64,000 nt of DNA, from the NCBI GenBank assembly GCA_045837725.1, contig JBEWZL010000101.1, positions 248,001-312,000 of the forward strand. Direction: 5' to 3'. The first letter of the stretch is position 1, and each line of letters begins with the position of its first letter. The notes under the pieces are model-generated. The model saw only the letters and a program-made list of their open reading frames with translations. It was not told where the DNA came from and made no database searches. Position numbers and translations under genes: made by a program. Shown one piece after another: positions 23,205-37,700 of the stretch. Source of the DNA: Vermamoeba vermiformis (taxonomy: Eukaryota > Tubulinea > Echinamoebida).

Positions 23205-25090
23205 TTAAGACCGTTGCACCCACGGCAAATCAGAGTCATCGTATTTTACAAGTGTTTTTGGGAATGGCAAGTACAAACTGCCCAAAAACCGCTCATTGGC
23301 TCGTGGATCTACTTCAACATTCTCATCTGTATTAGTAGCAGTATTATTATTAGGGCTATTATTATTGTTGTTGTTATTGTTATTCTCGGTAATGTTGTTC
23401 AACAAAGGATGTTTGACAAAGAGCACGCCCAACTCGAAGTTTTTGACGTTGAATTGACGTTTGTTCATTTGGAAAGAACCCCAAGCCGATTGTGATAGAT
23501 TAGCAGTGCCTATTAGATCAATATTAGACGGTATTTTCATATGAATACAAGTGTGCTGCAGATGTGCAGTGTCGAAAAGTACCTGCGTAACACCAGCCAG
23601 ATCCGTCAGAAAATTCCTTCAAAAATATCTTTGAATGCAGCAACAGCCCTGGATACCGCTCATCATTCGAGTCGTACAGATAATCATCGACAAAGTGTGA
23701 CTCGTCCAGCCAATAGAAGTACCAGCCATGAGGTCCGCCGTATTGTGACGCGTGCACGGTGTTCATGCTCGGAAACACAACTTTGAGACCTAACCGCCGT
23801 GTCGCTGGGTCTTGTGTGATGTGAAAATTGGTGCAAATGTCGCTAAACCAACGCGGGACTAGTGACCCGACATTACTCGTTTGGATCAGCACATCTCGTT
23901 GCTCTACGGTAGTAATACAATATTAGCTAATGTCAGCAAGTATACTTAATCATTATATTCAAGATAATGCTTAATTTCCGAGCCAGGGTTGAAAATGAGA
24001 TTAAAATGTCATTTTGACACTTGTTGACACGTACCATTGGGCCACTGAAAAGAATTCAACAAATAACGCATTTGCAGCTGTCCGCATTCATGAAACGCGT
24101 CTTCATTATCAATGTTGTACGAGCCAGGCACCGAGGACACTAAGAACACTTTGGCCCGTGAATAATCGTACTCGTCCAAGAAACTAATGTCCTGTCGCAC
24201 TTCCAATGCGCGCACGAATGCCTTGAGATCTCGCTGAAATTTCTTTGCAACTTTTTCTTTGGTCCACGGCGGCAGAATCTCCGCTGCATCTTCCCCTTGT
24301 TGATCGATATTTGCAGACTCTGACGATGATTTTTCCTTTTTAGGAAAGTCTTGGTACCAAAAGTTCTCGGTCATGCCGTCCCAGTCCATAAACTTCAAAT
24401 TGGCGCTGCTGATCACGACGCGCAAATGCGTGGTGTATTGTAACAGCCACAGCGCTGCGTGCATGCTGCCTGGATCCGGTCAAAAACAACATTAGCGCTA
24501 TTTAATACCCTAATATTATAGGTACTATGTTATTATGATATTACGTACCGTACATTCGCCTTGGATAGTGCATGACAGTGGCACGCATGTTGTTGAACGG
24601 ATGTGACTCGGGCACGTGCAGTCTGCTCTTCACAGGACAGACTAAATCAATGGGAATAGTTCCAGGAAAATATTTCACGATAAAGTCGAGGTCGTAGAGT
24701 TGCGTTGTGAGAAAGGCGTAGATCAACTCTGATTTTGTCGTCTTATTTGTCTCTCTGTAAAATTAATCGCATATTTTGTTAAAAACATATTTTGTTACTA
24801 TTAATATGGCATTTTAATCACTTGTATCGCGTAGAAAGGTGGATCGCGATATAAAAATTTAGGAAATTATTTAGAAATTCACAAGATGGCTGACTATGCT
24901 ATTTGAATATATTGTACTGATATCTTCAAACTTACGGATTATTTAGACCAGTTAGATCTGCAATATCAACTCCATAACGTGGATCTTGAAATGAATCGGG
25001 TACTTTATTGAATACGAGCCTCTCGCCTTCATAATCAAGCTCGATATTAACAGGCACTGTTACTTTCTCCTCTGGTGTATCTTTTTCCAT
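23205..25090 (-). CDS. TDP1: Tyrosyl-DNA phosphodiesterase 1-like protein with altered first HKD motif
   Basis: TDP1 cleaves 3'-phosphotyrosyl links left by topoisomerase I; it belongs to the phospholipase D superfamily and uses two HxKx(n)N motifs. From the ATG at 25088-25090 exons give SELIYAFLTTQLYDLDFIV, LRVVISSANLKFMDWDGMTENFW, SVPGSYNIDNEDAFHECGQ, NVGSLVPRW, then LLLHSKIFLKE and YAGTANLSQSAWGSF. The second motif is intact (HSK...N). In the first, the family's HHTKMMLL is MHAALWLL: the His is kept but the catalytic Lys is Ala. The junction is a clean splice, so this is not an obvious exon error. A poly-Asn stretch near the end is absent from usual TDP1. Activity is doubtful unless another lysine substitutes. 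Confidence 0.85.
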
Positions 25091-25205
25091 GGTCTTGATA
25101 ATTGTTACGCATCCGAGATTTCAACAACGAGTATCTTTTTGCCGACACGTCCAAGTGTCGAAATTCGGGTCATTTATTTATAACCCGTCATAATAGAGCA
25201 TCACA

Positions 25206-26165
25206 ATGTATAAGAGATTAAAGCACGACGTTAAGGGAGGTGACGGCTTCAAAGGCCTCTACGTTGCCAGTTGCCTTTTTTCTTTATTGGCGACTGCTTC
25301 GATGGCCTTGACCACCTTTGCACCTTTTTGGCAAACAGAAGGGTATGTTAATCAATTTGTTAGTCTTATTTGGTTCCGACGTTACTCGATCGGAAATTAT
25401 CGCAATATTTAATTGGTCTAATAATGATTTACTTAATTATCAAAGGGTCGAAAATAATGACCACATAATTGTGCTTCATTAAATGACTGATTCCGATCAA
25501 AATCAAAATACTTACTCGATTCGGTTAACAGAAACAGAAACTATGGCTTGATCGGCGTTGTCCAATGTGCTACAGTTAATACTACTTCAGTAAATTGTAC
25601 CTTGATCGCATACAAAGATTATGCCCCCGGAAATACAACAACAATGACGTAAGAATCCTCAGATATTCAACGAGCTAATTTCGGATGCTGAAAAAATCTT
25701 TCTTAGCGTGGTTAGTCCGATCACCTTTACCTTGGGTATTGCGTCCTCAATCGTTGGTCTTGTTGCAACAGTAAGATCGTCGTATTAGCTCCTCCGCATG
25801 TCGTTCACATTCTAATATTTCAATATTTATCAGATCTACTGGTTTTTGAAGGCTTTGAATCGTGTGATTATCAACTTCTTCTTGCAAGTTACACTGCCGA
25901 ATCCCATCAAACAATTATTATACATCTCTCCGCTGCTTTCCATGGGATGCGAAGCAATAGTCATAATTTTGTTCTTTGTCTTCTATCCTTCTTTTGGTCC
26001 GTTCTTGTAAGTAGCATTACCTCTTTATATATCGTCGTTATTAACGTCTTGAATAGCTTCTGCCCGTGGTTGGCAATCGCATCTGTCCCTGTCATGTTTA
26101 TCGGCTGGATCATCGTGTTCGTTAGAAAACGAAAACAAAAGAAACACCGATTCTGCTGCTGTTAA
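25206..26165 (+). CDS. Claudin/PMP22-like four-TM protein
   Basis: Four hydrophobic spans in about five exons: GLYVASCLFSLLATASMALT, the segment ITFTLGIASSIVGLVAT, the span around CEAIVIILFFVFYPSFG, and LAIASVPVMFIGWIIVFV. The first loop has W (FAPFWQTEG), then NRNYGLIGVVQC and VNC, an approximate claudin-superfamily W-GLW-C-C pattern in which GLW reads GLI. The tail is basic and ends KKHRFCCC, a likely palmitoylation site. Exon 1 to 2 joins as QTE-GNRNYG. Claudin-like proteins act in cell contacts or membrane domains; the assignment is by pattern only. Confidence 0.65.
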
Positions 26166-26346
26166 TAGATCAAATATGTTATGCTACGCCAATTAACATT
26201 GGCTCGTATCGAACTTCTTATTTATCTGTAAAACACGTTTTTGAAACTAAATTACGCATCATTTTACTCAGTTTTACTGTATTTTACCAAAAAGAATTAG
26301 GATTAAGGATTAAACAAGTACTATTTACTATTTAACATGAAGTGCA

Positions 26347-28599
26347 CTACAGTTTTGGTCGCATGAAATGAGATCTTAAATTTTTGAGGCCAGATCCGAT
26401 CGACTTTTGTTTCTTCTCACTATCATCGACTATACTCCTCGAAGGCACTCTATTATTGTTATTATTACCACCACTTACTGTAGATTTCTTCGCACTGGTA
26501 TCACTCTCCTCTTCCACTTCAATTTCTTTGACTTTCGATCCAGCAGATCCATTGCGTCGTTTCTGATTTCTGAGAGCTTGTTGCATCATTTCTCTTTCAA
26601 ATTCACGCAGTTCCTCGTCACTGAGATCAATCCACTCGTCAATCCAACAGAACGCTTGTCTGTGCGTGCGTAAATATACGCTGCGGATCACCTACACGAC
26701 AAGGGATCAGATCTTACTCAGAGCAGCACATTGAAGCGTTGCATTATCAATTATATATTATATGTATGATTGATAATATATATAACTATTATATGCGTCG
26801 CACTTACATCATGAATCAGTTTCTCTCCTCGCTTTCTGAACCCAGGGTAATTGAACTCGACGGTCACTAATTTGTACGCGCAAATGACTGGCTTGGTGTT
26901 GTACTATTAATACATCATTAATATACGATCAAATAAGAACGATATTTGCAGGAGACTGCTGGAACACGTGTCTCCAAGAATACTTCCAGATGTATTCTTT
27001 AGTATGGGTCACGTGCCGAATGTCCTTATTTAGTAAAATAAATAATTGCAATGCATGCACATACCTTCCAGCCATACTTGAGAGGACCGCGTTGTGTCTT
27101 GGTTGAAGTAAACAAAGTTGGATCTTCAGCAGCAGTGTAATGTTTGTTCTCCAATGCATCGTGCGCAATGTCAATATAATCCACCGTGCGTAGCTTCAAT
27201 ATTTCTTTGTTTAAATTGAACACCTGCACATAAGAACGGTGTTAATGATGTAAAGTCTCGGAAGCACATGGTCAGATCCGAAGCACAATACAGCGAGCGG
27301 AAATTGATCGAAAATCAGCACAATGATCGTAAAGGTCGGAAATTAAATAAAATATAATTTTAGTTGAACGCGTGGGAATACAGGAACGAAAAAACGAAAG
27401 AGTACACGCTGTTTGTAACGTGTCAAAATCATTTCAAGTTTTCATTCCTGAACAAAGTCCGCGATGTAAATATTATCTACGTAATATCAAAAAAATAATA
27501 TAGGCAAAAATAATCTTGCAAGAGCAGTTAGTCGAAGGTCTACCAAGTTTGAGATCCCCCAACTCTGTAACACTTGCGTACAACTCTAATATTTTTGTTT
27601 GCTTATTCGTACTTACATTATAAGTCTCGCCGGCGTCTTCTTTATGTTTTGACTCAACGACTATTTTACAACGTTCTCCGAAGAGTGGCACCTTCGCGCA
27701 GATCCAGATCAGATCGTGATATTGAAATATCGATTGGTAAGCTACTTACTCGATACACTAAATTATAATAATTATTAACAATATAATCGGGTAATGATAG
27801 TACGAATAAGTAACGTACCAGTTTTACTGTAAGGAAAAGCATTCCACGATTTCTCTTCAATTTGCAAAGCCGACTCGGGAATTAATCGCCGTGTCCATTC
27901 TGGAAGCTTGCTATTTATGAAATACTACATAAGTAACAAAACTTATCGAAATTATGCAACTGGATCCCGAACTCCGTTGATCGAATATTTTGGGAGAATA
28001 ATAAGCACCAAAATAATTTGTAAATTTGATCATTTGGTGCGATATAACATACGTTACATAGGGCTATGTGATTGGCCACTGGATTATTCTAATCCGATTA
28101 TTTAATGAAAATATTTGGTTTTACCTTTCCAAATGAATTATTTTATGTGTAAAGATGCCTTTGCCGAGCTCGTTTTCAAAAGGCTCGTCTTTAATTAATT
28201 CTATTCCATTTGAACCATCGCTTTCTTCTCTGCTGGCTTTAGCAACCATATAAAGTTGACCTTTCTTATACTAAATAATAAAATATTATTACAGGGCCTT
28301 CAAAAAATCCACGATCTCGTGCCATCGCTATAATCGAAGTGCTACAATGAATATATGCACTTTGTATATTATTATAATTCTCATAAGCTGTGGTAATGTG
28401 ACGTTGACACGAATGCAGTAAATCTGACAGAGAGACCACTGGAAAAATCAGGCTACATACCTCTGATAAAGAAAACGGCAACGGGATACGGCTGTAATAA
28501 AAAGTTAAGGGAAAATAAGAGGTTAGAAATAAAAAACGGTGATCGGGATGCGATCCAACATAAAAGCACTTAAAAAGGATACTATTCCTTGACCAACAT
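26347..28599 (-). CDS. Phosphatidylinositol transfer protein
   Basis: Moves PI and PC (or PA) between membranes. A tiny first exon at 28599 (MLVKEY) splices to RIPLPFSLSE, matching the PITP start. Then come YKKGQLYMVAKASREE, ELGKGIFTHKIIHLE, LPEWTRRLIPESALQI, KSWNAFPYSKT, TVDYIDIAHDALENKHY, STKTQRGPLKYGWK, and the C-terminal lipid-gate helix region RTHRQAFCWIDEWIDLSD. All single-domain PITP landmarks are present. A Ser/Asn-rich extension (about 80 residues, SGGNNNNNRVPSR) follows the usual end, recalling longer class II (PITPNC1/RdgB-beta) forms. Introns near 27,270-27,600 and 28,010-28,130 are long for this region. Confidence 0.92.
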
Positions 28600-28777
28600 G
28601 TTGTGTCTCTTGTATCAATAAACTACGTTATTTCGAACCAGCTAACGTTCGGTTCCGAAAAGCTAGTTTGGGTAGATCTCGCCCCACGTGATAGCCCTGC
28701 AAGATTTTGATTTTCTTTCGTGCGTTCGGTTTTTACACCTCAATTTCAATTACACACAAACACACGACACATACAAA

Positions 28778-29308
28778 ATGCCTGAAGAGTGGCGCTGTAC
28801 CCCACAAAAGAGCTACGGTATTCTTGGTTGGATCGAGAGCGCCATCAAGTTCTTGGCTGGTGTCGCTGCGATTGTTTCAATGATGTCCTTCGACAAGCCT
28901 CAAGAACCTGCAGCGCTATCAGTACCGCGCATCATTCAAGTAGCACTCTTAGGCGTCATAGAGCTGTGGTATATTTTCCAAGTTGTGCATAGATTTGCCG
29001 TTGGAGAGCTTTTTGCTATTGGATTTTCACTCTTCCAAGTGCTCGCCAACTTCTTTATCTTCTTGCCCACACTTCTCACGCAGGATCCTGGTAAATTCAT
29101 CTTTATGTATGGTTTCCTGATGATTTTGGGCCATATTACGTGCTTGTTGTTCCTTTGCTTGCGAGACGAATCCGAGCTGGAATTTAAATGGCTTACTAAG
29201 AAGGCTCTCAACGCTGTTAACATCATTCTTATGCTCTTCTTTGCTGCTTTGTTCGTTCTACAGATTATTCTGTTCGTCGGAGGCTTCCCTGGCGATATTG
29301 GTCAGTAA
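28778..29308 (+). CDS. Four-TM MARVEL-like membrane protein, unrecognised
   Basis: Single exon, 176 residues, ATG at 28778 in good context. Hydrophobic spans lie at about residues 18-38 (IKFLAGVAAIVSMMSF), 50-70 (IIQVALLGVIELWYIFQVV), 75-130 (two spans around LFAIGFSLFQVLANFFIFL and MYGFLMILGHITCLLFLCL) and a last one (VNIILMLFFAALFVLQIIL). The layout recalls MARVEL/TMEM families but no signature is firm. Divergent from PITP, which starts about 180 bp away. Confidence 0.65.
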   Translation: MPEEWRCTPQKSYGILGWIESAIKFLAGVAAIVSMMSFDKPQEPAALSVPRIIQVALLGVIELWYIFQVVHRFAVGELFAIGFSLFQVLANFFIFLPTLLTQDPGKFIFMYGFLMILGHITCLLFLCLRDESELEFKWLTKKALNAVNIILMLFFAALFVLQIILFVGGFPGDIGQ

Positions 29309-29479
29309 GCGATCGAAATCCGCGACAATAATTTCGGTAATGATACAAAATTATTTTACCTCATGTAATCTTACACTCTGTAATTAAAATTGGAAAACCA
29401 ATTAATTAATAAATTATTTTGTCAAATCCGGTTTGGCTAAAAGCGAAAGGACAAAATCTTTTGTAATTTGCAATTGAAT

Positions 29480-34127
<4,648 letters not shown>

Positions 34128-34567
34128 CGTTTAATCCTTTAATATGGCCCTATCGTGTATTCTCATTACAGTGCAAAACAGACAAACAATGACCATTATT
34201 TTGCCTATTTGGAGAGATTTTTCCTTTCAAACATTTTCGAGCAACTTTCAAGCCAAACCCACAACCAGTAATATCAAACAATAGATTGGATATGGCGCGT
34301 AATGTCACAAAAGAAAGGGTTATGGATACACGCCACGCAAGCAACACTCGACATCCTATTTCGCTCGTCAAATGTTCATAAAAACGAACTTTAAAGCTGC
34401 AGAAAAAATAAGGGAAATCAGTGTCTAACTTTTGTCAAGCAGTGGCGACTGTTCATGTGAGAATCGTCCCAGATTTAATGCGATCTTCGAACGCACAGAA
34501 TTTGAAATAGCGTCAATAATGATTATTTAATTATGGTAAGCTAATTATTTGTTAAGTTAAGGGCATC

Positions 34568-34580
34568 GAAAGTTCTAGAA
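34568..34580. promoter_or_regulatory. Heat-shock element upstream of metal ATPase
   Basis: GAAAGTTCTAGAA is a perfect GAAnnTTCnnGAA array, 163 bp upstream of the ATPase ATG. The surrounding 16-mer ATCGAAAGTTCTAGAA recurs, inverted, between PGLS and the TMEM42-like gene. Heat-shock factor also answers metal stress in many eukaryotes, which would suit the downstream gene; that link is inference. Confidence 0.6.
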
Positions 34581-34599
34581 GAATAAAATTAATTAGATG

Positions 34600-34653
34600 A
34601 GCCCTGGATTTCTACCAGGACTAACTCATCTGCTCTGGTAGAACGCCAGGGCT
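34600..34653. other. Imperfect 19-bp inverted repeat (stem-loop)
   Basis: Left arm AGCCCTGGATTTCTACCAG (34600-34618) and right arm CTGGTAGAACGCCAGGGCT (34635-34653) pair at 17 of 19 positions around a 16-nt loop. AATTAA-type bases outside could extend the stem. It lies 20 bp after the heat-shock element and 89 bp before the ATPase ATG, so it may be in the 5' UTR. It could act as an RNA structure, a small-RNA precursor or a paired DNA site; the sequence cannot decide. Confidence 0.55.
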
Positions 34654-34742
34654 TTTAATTTTCTATTTTTCGGGTATTATCGTAATCTCCTTCCTCCTGG
34701 TATTTAAATCGTATTTCTTTCAAGCCTGCACCACAATAGACC

Positions 34743-37700
34743 ATGGATACTGACACGTAAGCCTGTTTTTGTCAATCGTTTTATATGGCAGCCATTAAAA
34801 TGCGTTTTTAGGGATGAGATAATAGTATTTCGGCCCATTGTTTGCTTTTGCGAGAAGGAGTGCTGCAATAAAGCCGGTAGAGCCGAGCGCTACAAAAATA
34901 TTAGCGAAGTTTCGGTTGGTGCTGACTTCGAGGAATGCTGCGATGAATCGCAGCCTATTTGTCGACAAGACTGCTGCACAATTGAAGATGGCGGCGCTCC
35001 CCAACTGGGTTTCTTTAATAAGTAAGTTAAATAGATGCAATTTCTTATCTAATCCACGGGAATTTCAGGTTGCTGGTGACTCCCTCCTATTCGTCGGGCA
35101 ACCAAGAAACAAATAAAAGCGCAGAAGAAATCTTGACCGTTGCCCCGAAAGAAAGACTAGTGCCCGCGAAAGAAGAGAAAAAGCAATTCCATGAAGAATC
35201 GGATCACTCAGATGGGGACTCGTGCTGCAAGCCAAAGAACAGGCATCCCTCTCATAGTGAATCGGATCACCTACACGATGAATCGGACGAAGATTCTTGC
35301 TGCAAACCAAAGAAGAAACACAACGAGGACCATTCACACGGTGAATCGGATTCGGACTCCTGCTGCAAGCCAAAGAAGGGTCAAGAGCACCATTCCCATA
35401 GCGAATCAGACGAGGACTCCTGCTGTAAGCCAAAGAAGGGTCAAGCGCACCATTCCCACAGCGAGCCGGATCACTCAGATGAGGACTCTTGTTGCAAGCC
35501 CAAGAGAAAGAAGAAGCATCACTCTCATAGTGAATCAGATCACCTACACGATGAATCGGACGAAGATTCTTGCTGCAAGCCAAAGAAGAAACACAACGAG
35601 GACCATTCACACGGTGAATCGGATTCGGACTCTTGCTGCAAGTCAAAGAAGGGTCAAGAGCACCATTCCCACAGCGAGTCAGACGAGGACTCTTGTTGTA
35701 AGCCAAAGAAGGAGCGGCATCCCTCTCACAGCGAGCCGGATCACTCAGATGAGGACTCTTGTTGCAAGCCCAAGAGCAAGAAGAAGCATCACTCTCACAG
35801 TGACGACGATTCCTGCTGCGACTCTAGACGCGAGCCTAAAATGAAACTTGTTCCTCTTCCCCCTGTAAGTCTAGCGATCAGTTCCCGCATGGATGTGTTC
35901 TCACCACCGCTTTAGGATCCGGATGTGGGTGACGCTGGTAAGAAAGGCTGTTTCCCAAAGTCCAAAAAAGGCAAGAAAAAGGCGCAACAGAGTGACACGA
36001 TCATCAATCTGGACGTTGTCCAAGAGAGCGACAAGTCGAAGGTTGAGCAAAGGAATTTTCGTTCGGGATCTATTTTCTAACTCTGCCGCAGATGCTCATG
36101 TCTGTTACTGGCATGACTTGCACGAGCTGCGCGAAGACCGTCGAGGACCATTTGAAGAAACTCTCAGGTATTCTATCCGTTCAAATTAGCGTCACCACCG
36201 CCAAGGTTGAAGTGTCCTACCACAACCAGATCCTGACCGAGCAAGTTATCCTTGACCACGTGAACACGCTTTCATTCAAAGCTGAGCTCGTGGCTGCGGC
36301 ATTGGCGACGTACATCGAGGTCATCTTGGCGAACAAGGAGCAACACAGCGAGATGGAGGCATTCCTCAAAGCTCTGGAAGGCGTTAACGGCGTCCAATCA
36401 GGAGCGTTGCAAAAGCGAAAGGTCGTCAAGGAGGGGCACACGCGGACAGAATTGGTGGTCTCTTTTGTAATCGACTACGATCCTGACCGTACTGGCGCCA
36501 GGACTATCGGTCACGCACTTGGATCCGCTTTTCCGGACGCTTCTGTTGAGCACAAGAGACCCGAGGACAACTTCCAGAAAGGAATGAAAAAAGAAGTACG
36601 AGGCTGGTTGAATCGCTTGATTGCTGTCGGTGCCCTCACTCTGCCGGTCATCATCTTTGCGTTTGTTTTGCCTTCGATTGCTACTTCGAAGGAGGCAATC
36701 GACACCATAGTCTACAACGGTAATAGCAAGAAAAAATCGTGCAAATGTACATTACATATGACTCAGTTCTTATTGACAGGTTTAACCGTGAAAATCGTGG
36801 TGGAGTTTTTCTTGACCGCTCCGATCCAATTCTTCTTTGCTTTGCCGTTTTATAAGGTATTGAGAAGATATATACGGCATCAAATCGATGTACAAATATT
36901 TAACGGTTTTGTGCCAGTCGGCCTATGAATCGCTCAAGTACGTGGGTCGCGCTAACATGGATCTATTGGTGTGCCTAAGTACCACTGCTGCCTTCGTGTA
37001 CAGCCTCGTGATTAGCATCATCCTACTTGTCGACCCATCGTTAGTTAGCGGTAATTGATACTAAAAAATATTATAGTAGTGCTAGTTTTTTAGTAACTGT
37101 TGAACGACGACTAAAACTTTGTGTTTAAGGCGAAACTTTCTACGAAACGAGTGCGATATTGTTGTTTTTGATCATCCTCGGAAGATTCATCGAAGTGTAC
37201 GTCAACAGCAAGACCTCGAATATCTTGTCGCAGATTATGCTACTTCAAGCGGAAAACGCCGTTCTCGTCGGCAAATTTCCTCGCAGTCCCGTGCCGCCCA
37301 AAGACGTTCATAAATCGAAACACGCCAGGTATGTTTGGGTCCCTAATATTGACCTCGATAAAAGAAAAGTTACTAATACACTTTAAACAGTTCCTCTCAC
37401 AAAGGAAAGCACGGTGCAGAGCAAATGAAATCCTACGCTAACTTGGACGAGAGATCGATTAGCGTGTATCAAATTGAGCGTGGCGATGTACTTAAAGTCG
37501 TACCGGGCGATAAGATACCTACTGACGGTAAGGACTTGCGTGTTGCTGTTTGCTTCGCACTCGTACTTAAAAAATTATTCCAGGAATAATCGTTGAGGGA
37601 AAGTCCAGCATCAACGAGTCAATGTTGACAGGAGAATCGCGTCCTATATTCAAAACAGCCGGAGAAAGCGTTTACGGTACAATTCCTTATTACAATATTT

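Larger units (their letters stand above)
34128..34742. promoter_or_regulatory. Divergent intergenic region between NSMAF and the metal ATPase
   Basis: 615 bp without a supportable gene. It contains the heat-shock element (34568-34580) and the hairpin (34600-34653) described separately. The rest is AT-rich with no recognised site. Confidence 0.4.

Noticed and set aside
35065-35706. Long minus-strand ORF of 213 codons opposite the ATPase repeat, and a 217-codon plus-strand ORF in another frame
   Set aside because: Both are frame shadows of the repeat; their apparent internal repeats follow the SCC units, and the sense frame has the HMA and ATPase exons joined to it.
35190-35830. Possible CRISPR-like or satellite array
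   Set aside because: The repeats are in coding frame, vary by codon, and encode Cys/His units; there are no equal spacers.
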